Source of the DNA: Neoceratodus forsteri
Taxonomy: Eukaryota; Chordata; Ceratodontiformes; Ceratodontidae
Length of the DNA: 64,000 bases
Assembly: GCA_016271365.2 (NCBI GenBank)
Contig: CM028132.1
Span: 1,182,947,001-1,183,011,000 of the forward strand
Direction: 5' to 3'
Shown here: piece by piece, positions 10,331 through 22,079 of the stretch
Position numbering within the stretch: the first letter of the stretch is position 1
Layout of the letters: every line of letters starts with the position of its first letter
The notes under the pieces: generated by a model
The model's database searches: none
Told to the model about the DNA's origin: nothing
The model's input: only the letters and a program-made list of their open reading frames with translations
Made by a program: the position numbers and the translations under genes

Positions 10331-11645
10331 TTTAGTGCTGCTGTTCCCTAACCACTAGTCATTAAAGCTCTCTCCTTTCCTGGTGATTTCTTAGCACTTA
10401 AAACGACTTTCACTTTTGCTGCTGTGATCAGTTCACACCCATGTAGCATTCTGGTGGGCTGAACGGTGCCCAACCAGCAATACTTTGTGGGGGAGGGGTC
10501 AGTTGCATGCCAGCAGCCAATTCAGTTCACAGGGCCCTGTTATATGACTGCAGCCATGTGACTGAGTCAGTACAATTCTCAGTGCACAGAGTTTGGAGCA
10601 GTTTTCCCATTTACACAGAGATGTACATGAAACATACAAGGAATCAGAATTTCAAGTAAGTCACCAAGCCTCTGGGGTATATGTATGCAAGGCAATCATT
10701 GGCTCTACCATACTTCACACAGCAGAGACAGCTGCAGTCACAAACTGTACCCTCCAAAAACAGCAGTGGAGATTACAGAGCACCCCCAAATGGCAGGACA
10801 TCATGGGAACTCTGGTTTGGAGTCACATGATGAGCTCTCCACGCTACTTCTCATCTTTTCCTGCTGGTAGGGTAAGAAATTGCAAGTGCTCATGCACTTA
10901 GTCGAGTGACGCCATGCAGTCACATAGGTAGCATGACTCAGGAAGGGGAAGAAATGCTGGGGGGGGGTTAAAGCCACAGCCAAGCACGGTGAGATACATC
11001 AGCCAGCACAATGCCTAAGGTGCCCCAGTGGGTAGGTATTAAGGAGCTATGGGTTTCCTTTGACAAAAGTGCCTGCCATGGAACACCTAAGGTATAGGAA
11101 TTTCACACCCTGCTTATGTTAAATGTGTTAACTGGCACAGTAATTTTGTTATTTGCTGTGGTCAGTTTGTTAGTTTGTATTCTAGCTGGTTTAACTGGTC
11201 ATTACTTTGGGTATGCTGATCGTACATCAACACCATGACCTCGAAAACTAGCACAGCGACAGATTTCGCCCAAAATCATCAGGTCGCTGTGCTGGTCGCT
11301 GCAGACACTGGCGGTTGCATTTCCTGGTGTTGTGCCCCTCCCTGAGACAACTTTAGAGACTGGAGTGTGTGGGGATCGGAAGTGCAGCCCCATTGAAAAA
11401 CATACTGACATCCCTGACAGTACAGTGCCGACATTCAGCATTGTGTCTGTCGCTGCGAGGGATGTCGGTATCAGCGCTGTCGCAGCGCTATAGTAAAACT
11501 ATTACTTTGTTGTGGTCTTTGCAATGTATTTCTATAAGTGTTTTTTCTCACTTGTATACAGATTTAACTGCAGAGGTATAAAACCTCAATTGGAGACGTA
11601 TAGATGGAAATGAACACTAATGGATCATATGAGAAAAAAGTCCCA
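10331..11645. other. Unannotated region
   Basis: No protein family is recognised. Around 11247-11294 there is an inverted repeat (agcacagcgac/gtcgctgtgct). A CpG-containing dyad (cagcgctgtcgcagcgc) lies near 11474. These hint at an old DNA transposon, but no ends could be defined. Confidence 0.4.
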
Positions 11646-11649
11646 TAAG

Positions 11650-13965
11650 TGTAATATACGAACATACGAAACTGCCAGCAGAAACAGGTCACATGGTCTA
11701 TCAAGTCTGCTCGATTGTGCAGCTAGCACCCTTACCTTGCAGCTGCCCCACCCCCCCCTCACATTTACCCTGGCCTCTCACTCTGTCCCATCCCCTTTTG
11801 AAATTATCCACTGTCTTACAGCATACCACCTCCTCTGGCAGAGTGTTCCATTGTGCCACAACCCTCTCCATGAAAAAGTGTCTCCTTATCTCTCTCTTAT
11901 ATCTCCCCTTCCAACCTGAGACAGTGACCTCTCATGCCCCTCCGCCTCCTTGGCTTAAATATCCCTTCAGTGCCTGTCTTTATTATCCCCTTTACGTACT
12001 TAAAGGTCTCAAGCATATTCCCCCAATCCCTCCTCTCCTCCAAGGAGTACAAGTTCAACTCACTAAGCTGCTCCTTGTATGGTTTGTCTTCCAACCCCTG
12101 GATCAACTTTGTCACTCTGCGCAGTACCCCCTCCATCAATCAGACATCCTTCTTTAGATATGGGCACCAGTACTGTATGCAGTACTCCAGGTGTGGTCTG
12201 ACCAGTGACCTGTACAGAGGCAGGATCACCTCCATCCTCCTGGAAGAGATTCTTCTTGCAATACATCCCAGCATCCTGTTGGCCTTTTCAGCCACCTTCC
12301 TACACTGCTCTGTTGTTCATTTTCCCTGTTACAACCACCCCTAGATCTTTTTCCTCCTTAGTGGTGCCTAGCTGCACTCCCCTCAGCAGGTAACCCCTCC
12401 CAGGATTCTTCGCCCCAAAGTGCAGTACCTTGCACTTTTTAGCATTGAAACCTAACTGCCACTTTTCCGATGTACCTCAGGGCTCAGTACTGGGTCCAGT
12501 CCTCTTTAACGTCTTTATAGGTGACATTGCGGAGGGTTTGGAAGGAAAGGTGTGCCTCTTTGCAGATGACACAAAGATCTGTAACAGAGTTGATACACAA
12601 GGTGGGTAGAAAGAATGAGAAGGGACTTGGCAAGGTTGGAGGAATGGTCAGACATATGGCAACTTAGATTCAAATGCAAAGAAGTGCAAAGTAATACACC
12701 TGGGAAATAAAAATCCAGGAGAAGAGTACACAATAGCAGGGGAGGTACTAACAACAACAAAAATGGAAAGGGACCTGGGGTAGTCGTATCAGATAACCTA
12801 AAGGTGGGTAAGAAATGTGAGAAGTTGGTAAGGAGAGCCAGGGGGATACTGGGATGCATAGGGAGGGGCATCACAAGTAGAATAAGGGAAGTGGTTATCC
12901 CTCTGTACAGACAGTTGGTGAGACCCCATCTGGAGTACCGCGTGCAGTTTTGGAGACCTCATCTATGCAAGGACATAGACAGGATGGAAGCAGTCCAGAG
13001 GAGGGCAACTAAAATGGTGCAGGGTCTACATCAGAAACCATATGAAGAGAGACTGAGAGAGCTTAATATGTATACCCTTGATGAAAGGAGGGACGGGGAC
13101 ATGATAGAAACTTTTAAGTACCTCAAGGGAATCAACAAAGTCCAGGAGGGTAGCATCTTTCAGAAAAAGAGATGTGTAAGAACAAGAGGGCACAAGTTAA
13201 AGATAGAGGGGGGACGGCTCAAGGGTAATGAGTTTTTTTTTTTTCATGGAGAGAGTGGTGGATGTATGGAACCGCCTTCCTGGAGAGGTTGTGGGGTCTA
13301 AAACAGTGGGGGAATTCAAATATGCATGGGACAGACATAAGGCAATTATAGTGGAGGGTTGCAGGAAGTAGGCTGCTGGTTGTCTAGAATCTGCAGCTTA
13401 TCCAATAGGTAGGGAAATGGGCAGACTGGGTGGGCCAAGTGGTCCTTATCTGCCGTCAAAGTCTATGTTTCTATGTTTCCTCCAGTCCGGTCAGGTCATC
13501 CTGTGGCCCCTGCCACCCTGCTATGTTGTCCACCACTGCCCCCAACTTGGTGTCATCAGCAAACAGACTGATCTTATTCCTGATGTCACGTGAGACATCT
13601 GCTATAAATATCCCAAACAGCAGCAGCTCCAGTACTGATCCCTGTGGCACCCCGCTCGTCATCGCCCTTGGAGATGAGAAATCCCACCACTTCATGGCCT
13701 TTGTCCAGTTCCCTTGTTACCCAGTCATGATATTCCACTAGGTTGGACTGACGGGACCTTTCTGAGACAAACCAATGCTGATGATCACTCTGGAACCCAT
13801 TGTCCTCCAGGAAGGTCACCAGCCTCTCCTTCAGGATTGTCTCCATTAGCTTCCCCACAAAGGATGTTAGGCTTACAGGTCTATAATTGCCCGGTTCATC
13901 CTTTGGACCACTTTTATGGAGGAGTACCATGTATAATGTGTTATCTAGGTACACTGTATCTGAGA
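11650..13965 (-). pseudogene. CR1 LINE ORF2, interrupted by a second CR1 (host copy)
   Basis: Minus-strand CR1 in two blocks, 13965-13476 and 12468-11650. The upstream block has the RT segments NYRPVSLTSFVGKLME, VPQGSVL and SLFADDTKLG. The FADD catalytic signature is intact. The downstream block has LEDKPYKEQLSELNLYSLEERR and ends at about 11650 with the CR1 3' terminus. The reading text DLTGLEE in one block continues as WQLGFNA in the other once 12469-13475 is removed, proving one interrupted copy. Frameshifts near 13695 and 13590 inactivate it. The 5' end is truncated near 13965. Confidence 0.9.
12469..13475 (+). mobile_element. CR1 LINE inserted head-on into another CR1
   Basis: A 5'-truncated plus-strand CR1 starting at VPQGSVLGPVLFNVFIGDI, with FADDTKICNRVD. 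It runs through LGCIGRGITSRIREVVIPLY and YEERLRELNMYTLDERR to the 3' end gtccttatctgccgtc ... tctatgtttctatg. The flanking repeat tttcc (12464-12468 and 13476-13480) is a likely short target duplication. It is closely related to the CR1 at 34606-38575. It contains a stop after 12608, and frameshifts and a T-run near 13230. Confidence 0.9.
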
Positions 13966-14344
13966 TTATGTGGTCTACTTTAATTCTGAAATATTCCTAG
14001 GGTTTCACATATTTTTATGTTGGTATTTAGGTTTTCCAGTCTAGAGAAGCTCTGTAGGCTAATGCCTGCCTACTTTTTTAATTTATTTCTAGTATTTTGT
14101 AAGTTTAGAGTCTGTTGATTTAAGACCATAGGTGCAAATTATTGGCGTGACTGGAATCATTTGGTTTTTCATTTCTTTAAACAAATGTGTCAGATGTTCA
14201 CACCCAGCAGAACCAAAGAGCATATAGGCTACAGCACTATGGACACAGCACTGAGGTGCTAACATAGAGTGTAGTAAACGTATTAAGAACAAGTTCAGAT
14301 CCAAAAATAACTAGATGGTGAACCTGATGTGGTAATTGAGGGTT
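13966..14344. other. Unannotated spacer
   Basis: Short spacer between the CR1 pair and a SINE. No coding pattern, repeat or structure recognised. Confidence 0.45.
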
Positions 14345-14575
14345 CAGAAAATAGGGTCAGCCTAGGCATCCCACTGGCACAGTGCATCTTGTGGCGCTGA
14401 TGACCCAGGTTCAGGAGTGAACAGGGGGCTATCAGAAGGTGGGCTGGGGGAGGAGGATCGAGCATCCAAAAGACTGCTCTCCTCTGGAGGAGGGTTTGTG
14501 GAAGCTAGGGGAAAGGCAGCTTGGGACCACCAAAGCACAGGAGGGGTGCGGCAGTTGTCGATGCATGTCCTGTGG
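14345..14575 (+). mobile_element. tRNA-headed SINE with GAGCATCC core
   Basis: A tRNA-like head (box A-like TGTGGCGCTGATG followed by CAGGTTCAGG) leads into the core gatcgagcatccaaaagac, shared with the copies at 38945 and 41939. No A-tail is obvious before the following LINE 3' end. Ends are approximate. Confidence 0.55.
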
Positions 14576-14599
14576 GAGTGCTTGACGTGCATTATGGTC

Positions 14600-16340
14600 A
14601 CATTTATTTTTATTTATTTATTTTTTTGTTTACCAGGTAGGTGCTTTGATCCAGTGGACCATTTTCAGGCACGACCCTAGCCATGACGATGGCACATTGG
14701 TAATACTATTAATTACATTAAGAATGGTGCAGTAGATAAAACAAATTAGAAATACATTGAATGCATTGAAAATGGTAACATACAGATAAAGAAGCAAGAA
14801 TACATTGCAAGCAATAAACACAAACTGAATACAGTACAGTACAATACAATTAAAGTGCAAGTGCAAATATACGATGTTATAGGCAGTCTGTCTTTAGAAT
14901 GTTCAGCATAGAACAATGGGACGGTTATGTCCTAGGTATGGGGGAAGGACTCTCATCCATAGGGTTACCCGGCTAAGCAAGTACATTTGGATCCTACTAG
15001 CAGCTAGGCTTTAAAGTGTGGTTTGAATGTGAAGTGTGAGTTCTGAGAGCGGAGGGAGGTGGGTAGTTTGTTCCATAGCGTTGGGGCAGTGAAAGACAGG
15101 GCATCGCTGCCGACACAAGTGGTAATCCTAGGAACTTTCAGTGGTGGGACTGAGGATTGCTAGAGGCAGCGGGAAGTGGATTTGTGTTTGAGCAGGGAGG
15201 AGTAAGGTGACAGGATACCACTTCTAATGGTGTTGTCAATGATGCAGCCAAGGGCATAGTCACGACTTGCTTGTAGGGGGGATCAGCCTAAGGACTGCTA
15301 CAGGGTGCAATGGTGTGTGGAGTAGGTAGTCATAAGCACAAACCTACAGATGCTGTCGTAGACAGTATTTAGTCTAGCGCACAGAAGAGAAGATGTATGA
15401 CAGTGTATGGGGGTGCAGTAATCTAATAGAGGGAGGAGGTTGCCTTGGGCTATGGCGAGGCATGCCTCAGGAGTCAGGCAGTGTTTGAGTCCAAAGCCTA
15501 CCCCTGGTTTCTGGTTGATGCAGCTTATTGTAATATTGGTATGCTCAGTGAATGTTAAGGAAGGCTCTAGTGCGACACCCAGGTACTTTAAACAGGGTAC
15601 GTTGTGCGGGGGGGCCAACAGGTGATAGTACTGTAAGGGTGGAATTAGTCTTGGAGAGTTTTAATAAATTGGGTTTGGACCCCAGAAGCATGGCTTCAGT
15701 TTTTTTTTTTTTTCATTTACTAGCAGCCTGTTGGTCAGGAACTGTTTCTGGGCTGCTCCGTAGGTGTGGGTGAGGGTGGTGGACAGACTTGCCAAGGATT
15801 TGTCACTGTGAAATAGCACTAAATCATCAGCATATAGTAAGGCCTCACATGAGAGGCTGTCTACAGGTAGGGAATTTATGAAAAGGAAAAATAGTAGAGG
15901 ACCCAGGATGGAGCCCTGGGGAACTCCAGTGGATACTGCCCTGGTCATGGAGGTGGCAGCTCCATTGCTAACTGTTTGGGACTGGCCCAAGAGATTGCTC
16001 TGAAACCACGTGGATGTACCAACTGAGCAACCTAGGTTCAGCAGTTTGGCGAGGAGAGGGTTGTCATTGACCAGGTCGAAGGCCTTTGTCAGGTCTACGA
16101 ATACGGTACCTGTGGTGTTTCCAGTATCCATGTTTCTAAAGACGTGGTTGGTGAAATGGGCCAGAGCAGAAGTGGTACTGTGATGTTTCCTGAAACCGTG
16201 CTGCTGTGGGAAGAGCAGGTTGTATTTGTTTACATGTTCAGAGCACTGGTGATGGACGACCTTTTCAAAGAGTTTGCTTAAATGAGGGAGGGTAGCGATA
16301 GGCCTGTAGTTGTCAGGGGACACAGGATCTCCTGGCATGG
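14600..16340 (-). pseudogene. L2-like LINE reverse transcriptase and 3' end
   Basis: The minus-strand ORF at 16338-15661 carries NYRPIATLPHLSKLFEKVV, then QQHGFRKHHSTTSALAHF, the catalytic region FVDLTKAFDLVN, TGVPQGSILGPLLF and LLYADDLVLFHSD. All three aspartates of the palm are present. A poly-A slip near 15705 ends the frame. The C-terminal thumb text resumes at 15618-15298 (LKYLGVALEPSLTFTEH). The 3' end at about 14600-14690 is gtcgtgcctgaaaatgg ... ctacctggtaaacaaaa, then A-rich repeats. That terminus is shared with the V-SINE-like copies. The element is 5'-truncated. Jockey-superfamily membership is firm; L2 rather than CR1 is by resemblance. Confidence 0.85.
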
Positions 16341-16771
16341 GGTCATAATGTCGCGGTCAAAACCATGCACATCAACAATGCCACATGCAAAGTAGCATAC
16401 GATACAACACACCGACCACCATGAACAAAGCGCACACCAGAGAAATATCTTAGTTTCTGCAGGGGGTTCTGCCCCCTAAATCCCCGGACTATTTATAATC
16501 AACTTCAGGGGGGAAAAATCGGACTGGGAACATTTCTTTTGTTGTTGTTAAAAAGCAGAAAAAAGATTCATCCAGTACAGCCATGTTCCTCAAAAAAATA
16601 TGTGTAAAACAAGTATTAGTAACTTATTCTTGGGGAGAGACCTCTCAACACCAGTATGTAGCTGACGCTGAATAAGTAAAGACTGATACTGGGTAATAAG
16701 GCCCACTCACCCAACTAAAAATGAATCATAATATTCTTTATATTTCAAACAAAGATTTAATCATGTAGCTT

Positions 16772-16825
16772 CCAGTTAGACAATAACAATCGACGTTTCG
16801 GGTAAACCCTTCATCAGGAAACTGG
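16772..16825 (-). ncRNA. Hammerhead-ribozyme-like motif
   Basis: Read on the minus strand it contains CTGATGA, a GGG/CCC helix II with a short loop, GAAAC, then GTC at the expected cleavage position. An outer helix I pairs CCAGTT (5' side) with AACTGG (3' side). Helix III is only two pairs (A-U, C-G) with no loop, as in the dimer-type hammerheads of Penelope-like elements. One unpaired A follows CTGATGA. The same extra A is present in the relic at 31933-31972. The core is complete by eye; activity is untested, and no Penelope protein is adjacent. Confidence 0.6.
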
Positions 16826-17261
16826 TTTACTCTATAAAATTAATAAAATCCACAAATTATAAGATATAATTCATTTTCATTTATATCTAATGCATAATGA
16901 AAATTATGAATAAATTATAAAATCTAATAAAGAAAACTGTCCTTACATTTCAATTTTCAGTTCATTATGTTATATCTTCTTACAATAAACTAGGTTTCAG
17001 GTTTGACTCCCGTTTACAGCCACTGAAAACAAAAAAACAAGAACAATTGTTTCTGTTAAACTTCTACATAAACTATCTATATGAACTTTAAATTATTGTA
17101 ATAGTTATCACTTTTTCAATATTCCAGTAAATGTACTTTCACTTTATTTTAAAAATTTCAAAAATTTAAAGTGACGTTTTAATTCATTGTGTTCATTGCA
17201 AATACACTAAACCTTCAGTTAAAACATAAGTAGTCCCATTCTGTTTCTCTGTCCACACGCA

Positions 17262-17692
17262 TAGTTGCATATTAGAATAAAAGGTTCTATCAGTTTCCAT
17301 ATTGTAATTTATTTGCACTTACTCAAAATTTCTTTTGACACCAAAAGAAATTTTGAGTAAGTTCAAATAAAAGTTTTTAATATGTTTACTGAGTATACAG
17401 TAGTTATAATATGGAAACTGATAGAACCGTTGTTGTTTTATCCATAGCGAACATAGCTGGAAAGCATTGAAAAGTTTAAGGCATAAAATACTGGTCAGCA
17501 TTTCTTTCTATTCCCTGTAGTTGATCTGGCATCACTTTAAATTAGAATGTTTATTTAGTTTTTATACAGTTGTATATTTATAATAGTGTGAATAACATAG
17601 CGCTACACGGAGAATGCAGTTGTTGAAAGCGTAACAATCTAATGATGAAAAATGGGTTATGTTTTTTGTAAGATATTCTAATATGCAACTAT
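17262..17692. repeat. Large imperfect palindrome (foldback)
   Basis: The centre is a near-perfect hairpin at 17318-17362 (acttactcaaaatttctttt and its complement around gacacc). Outer arms pair ggttctatcagtttccatat (17283-17302) with atatggaaactgatagaacc (about 17409-17428). A further pair is atagttgcatattagaat (17261-17278) with attctaatatgcaactat (near 17674-17691). The right arm carries extra sequence. It could be a foldback transposon or inverted copies of a Penelope-like untranslated region. Confidence 0.65.
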
Positions 17693-18689
17693 GCTTACCT
17701 GCTGTCTGCCTCCCATCCCTCAGTGCAGGCGTTCAGTCGTCCCCATAGTCTCGTGGTCTGCTATTGTGTTGGCGGGTCTCCAGTTACTGCATTGTGGCCA
17801 TGGCATGGCCTTTGTCCATTCCCTTTTATTTATTTTGTGTGCTTTTGTTAAACAATATAGTCTCCCCCCCCCCAGCGACCGAGTGAGTGGCCACATCCTT
17901 GACCTCCTGAGACAGGGCCTGCAAGGCCCCCGTAGACATCCTTTCTACTGCCTGCCACTAGTTTGCCTGCAGCCAGCCTCCCAACCTTCTTTTCTCTTGC
18001 AATTTTCTTCTCCTGGGTAGGGGCTATGAGTCGGTAGCAGTGCCAGTAGCCAGGTGCTATCTGCCCAAAATGAAACAGAGGTGGCATAAAGTTTAATTGT
18101 ATTTTGAGCACCAAAGACAGCTGGGCCAGGGCAGGAGGCATGAGGGAAAGACGCAGATATAAAGAGACCGCCCAAGGGTGGATCTATGCTAATTTATGAA
18201 AATTTATTAAAATGTAGCCACATCAGCATAGCATAGCATAGGAGAGGGGCGAAGCGCCAGGACATTTCAGCCAGAGCGGGGCATTAAGATTGGGACTGGG
18301 CAGAGAATCGGGGCAGGAAGAGGGTTGGTCTTTGTGCGCATGTATATAATGGATTGTAATCGGAAATCGGGTACATTTGGGTCCGTTGAGCAGCATTGAG
18401 GCATAAACGAAAATTACAGCAATGTCAAACAAAATTCTTTAAACCAAAACTGTAAAAAGTAAGCAATAAATAACACAGAATTAACACTTAAGCTTGTCAC
18501 TGTGACCTCATGTTTTTTTCTTAAACTTATTTATCTGTTTAACTGTATTATTCTATCCAAAGATCACAGCAAACAAACCAAATCGGATGCAATTTAGAAT
18601 GGCAGAAGGACTGTTTTATGGTAATTTAACGCAAAAATAGTTAAAAAAATGTATAAAATTATTCAAACTACTGTAACTTGTAACCCAAT

Positions 18690-20770
18690 TATAATAATTT
18701 ATTTATTTAAAAGTTTTACCAGGAACTTCAGGAAAGCATGCTGAGCAGACTACTGCTCGATTCCAGATGCTTCCGGGGGTGGGGGTGGGAGTGAAAATGA
18801 GCTGCAGTAACAAAGATAGGCATTGCATACAAAGTCAAAAATACAAGTAGGAGGAAATACAGAAAGCAAAACAAAATACAAAAATGCAAGGTAAAAGTAA
18901 GTGCATAAATACAGGGCAGCAGCAAGTAGTAGTGCAAGGCATGTAAACAGCAAACTAGGATACACACATGCTTTAGGACACCTCGGTTCAACACATTTAA
19001 ATAATTACAATAGGAGGAAACGGATCCTAGGGAGGACTGAATATTTAGTCACATGTGCAGCTGGTGGAGAAATGTGCTTTGAGGAGGGAGTTGAGGTGCG
19101 GGGTGGATGATGTGTTCCGAATGTCCCTAGGGAGGGAGTTCCACAGTTTAGGCATGTGGTATGTGAAGGCTGCATGACCTGAAGTAGTGGACATGTGAGG
19201 TACAGATAAGAGCCTTGCATCATTGTTCCTCAATGCGTATGTAGGAAGGGAAGGAGCAGATAGTTTAGATGTGAGATAAGTGGGCAGGGACTGGGTCCAG
19301 AACTTGGCTGTGATCAGAGTGCAGTGAGACAGTCTTCGGTCCTGAAGGGAGGGGAGTCCCAGGGTCTCGTAGAGGATGCAGTGATGGGTGGTAAGAGGAC
19401 AGCCAAGGGTGAAACAACAGAAGGAGTGGAAGAGTGGATCCAGTTTGGCTAGGGTGGACTTGGTTGCGGCGCTGTAGACTACGTCCTCATAGTCAAAGAT
19501 CGGGAGGATCATTTTCAGTACATTGGCACAGTGAGCCGTCAGCGGGATGCAACCACGATTCCGGTATAGAGCACCAAACCTGGGGAGGAGCTTCTTGTGG
19601 ATGGCATCGATATGCATAGAAAAGTCAAGGTGCTGATCGAGGCAGACCCCAAGATATCTAAAGGAGGTACAGGCCTCCAGGTCAGTCTCATCAAGGGTGT
19701 GGAAACTGGGGGTGAAGAGGAGCCGCGAGAGTCTCTGCCTAGAACCGAAGGTGATGAAGACTGTTTTATTGGCATTGAGTGAAAGCAGATTTGCGCAAAA
19801 TCAGAACTGAACATTATTGAAGTCATGCTGAAGTCTGGTCACCACATCAGTGGTCGTGGGGCCTGAGGTATACAGCACCATGTTGTCCTCATACATATGA
19901 ATGGATGTATGAGGGCAAACAGAAGGCAGATCGTTTAGGAAGATAGAAAGCAGGAGCAGTCCAAGAACAGAGCCGGGGCACCCCAGTAGTGATAGGGAGG
20001 CGGAGGTGGTGTTTCCAATACGGACTGATTGTGTTCTACCGACCAGGTAGGAGTGAAACCTGTTGGTAGCCGCACTGAAGAGTCCTGCGAGAGAGAGCGA
20101 GAGCTTGGACAGGAGGAGTGAATGGGAGACGGTGTCGAACGCCTTTGCCAGGTCGACAAAAATTGCTGAGGTGATGTGGCCTAGGTCCATTGCAGAATGG
20201 ATGGAATCGGTGAGCCTTAGCAGGGAGGTGGCAGTGGAATGGGTCTTCCTAAAACCAGATTGGTAAGGTGTGAAAAAGGATGAAGTGTTAAGGAAGGAGG
20301 AGAGTTACAAGAGGATGAGGTATTCCTGAAGCTTGGCCAGAATGGGGAGGAGGGAGATAGGATTGTAGTTTCCAGGGAGAGATGGGTTATCGCCTTTTGG
20401 AAGTGGGAAGACAGTGGCATGCTTCTACTCAGATGGGGTAGAGGTTTGAGAGAAGGAGAGGTTGAAGAGCGCTGCCAGTGGGGAAGTGATGGTAGTAGCT
20501 GACAGGTAGAGCATTTTGGAGTCCAGGCCAATGGGGCATTACCTTTGAACGGGTTTAAGATGAGCAACTCCTTTAAGACTTTTTGCGGGGGTAACCTGGC
20601 GGAAGGTGAAGTAGGGGACTTGAGGATGGGCTTGGTCTGGGGTGGGTGTGGTTGGGGGGGAATTTTGGACAGGAGGGGGGTGGACGGCAGTGACGATGTA
20701 CAGTTTGTGAAGAAAGCACTAAATTCAGAGGCCACTGTGTGAGGGTTGGTTACAGTGGATCCCAATATGT
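18690..20770 (-). pseudogene. L2-like LINE ORF2, second family, with 3' end
   Basis: The minus strand shows the RT palm (AIFVDLAKAFDTVSHSLLLS at 20190-19990, HSYLVGRTQSVRIGN). The next catalytic box is damaged (MYEDNMVLYTS in place of a YADD-type motif). The thumb and C-terminal part follow at 19617-19045 (LTAHCANVLKMILPIFDYED, MPKLWNSLPRDIRN). A proline/serine-rich upstream segment lies at 20765-20217. The 3' end at 18690-18730 is cctggtaaaacttttaaat plus AAAT repeats. A truncated plus-strand copy of the same 3' end lies at 47145-47258. At least two frameshifts and the lost Asp mark it dead. Confidence 0.85.
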
Positions 20771-20837
20771 TTAATGCAGGGGTTTGAGGCTCGGACGTAT
20801 AGAAATAATGAACGTGGAGGAGGGGTACGTTAATGTT

Positions 20838-21230
20838 CAGTTATACAATGGTGTGTGAAAATCCTGTAACCTCATTGGTCAAAACATGTCACATGACTGT
20901 GGGTAAATCCTGCATAACCCACAGCTAAGGAATGGCATTTATAAAAAACATAATTAAACACATTTTAAATTTATTTTACACATGGGTCCATTGTATAAGT
21001 GCAATAAGGCACTCCAGGGTGTGAGTTATTGGGTGATTTACCCACTTCTTGTATGATTAAGTCACTCGGCTGCACCTCGTGACACACCACACAAGGTGTG
21101 GGTAAATCTCCAATAACCCACACCCTGTGCCTTATTGCTTAAGTTAATCACCCCCTGGAGGCAATATGGCACTCGGCATGGCTGCGCCTCGTGCCACATT
21201 ACATACACCCCCAGGGGGTGATTAACTAGA
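20838..21230. repeat. Cluster of four hairpins
   Basis: Nested and serial inverted repeats: ttatacaatgg (20839) with ccattgtataa (20990), ctgtgggt with acccacag (20898-20925), caataaggcac...gtgggtaa-type arms at about 21002-21045 and 21098-21140, and agttaatcaccccctgg-type arms at about 21143-21228. The outermost pair may be the ends of a ~160-bp MITE. No coding text is present. Confidence 0.6.
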
Positions 21231-21574
21231 ACATTGACTTAACCCCCTGTCGTTCATTACTGCTTAATTACTGACTGGCTACAGTACTTAAATTGTAGAG
21301 AAGTGACATCTGTGGGTCCCTGTAGTAGCAGAAAATTATGTGCAGGTATCTAGGGACTGTTGGGTGCACTAACATCTGAGGGAGGAGCAAAACAGAATGA
21401 GAGTGGGACTATAAATGATAGTCAACACTCTCGGGTTTGACACTCACCAAGGCTGTCTGCAAATGTCCTCTGGCTACTGGAGGGGTGAAGAAACCTTACG
21501 GCTACTGGCCCAGCACTGTGACTCTGTGGTTGGTCCACCACTACCAGAAATCCACACAGCTGTTCATCTTCAAG

Positions 21575-21800
21575 TTGCCCTTCCCTAGCCTGATGATACA
21601 GGGACAACAGGGGAGGGCATATGAGGAGAGACTGGATTACCTGCTGAACATCAGCTCCCTCAAGGTCAGAAGGAGGGGCATGATTGAGACCTACATGCTC
21701 TTGAGGGGTCTCAACAGGGCGGGCTCCGGGGATCTATTCACAAGGAATGAAAACACAGTAACCAGGATAAAAGGGATGTTAGGAAGTACTTTTTTTTTTT
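21575..21800 (+). mobile_element. CR1 LINE fragment
   Basis: A short open text reads AYEERLDYLLNISSLKVRRRG ending GMLGSTF, matching the CR1 ORF2 C-terminus. It stops at a T-run near 21790-21805. Both ends are truncated and no CR1 3' terminus follows. Confidence 0.65.
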
Positions 21801-22079
21801 TTTTTGCTCCCAACCCACACACCAGCTAGTCACTCCTTCAGGCCCCTCAAGGACCTGTGCTCATCCCGTGCTACTCCCTTCCACCCACCGCCCCACATCG
21901 CAGCCACCCAGGGTACCTGGATGTATCCCTTCATCAGATGGGTCCCCTTCCTAAGAAGGGAATTAGCCTTACTGGCCTGCCAATGGTCCTGGGTGCTGCT
22001 GGGGTGGCCATTCATGGTCGGGAACTCTGGTGATGAAGGTCCAGGAGGCTGTCATCTTGACCGGCTGGTGTGTCATTTT

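Larger units (their letters stand above)
16341..18689. other. AT-rich non-coding block
   Basis: Two kilobases without recognisable protein text lie between two L2-like LINEs. They hold a hammerhead-like motif (16772-16825) and a long imperfect palindrome centred near 17340. There is also a short G/C dyad near 16460 (gggggttctgccccc). The hammerhead and its setting suggest Penelope-like non-coding sequence, but no GIY-YIG or RT text was found here. Confidence 0.45.
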
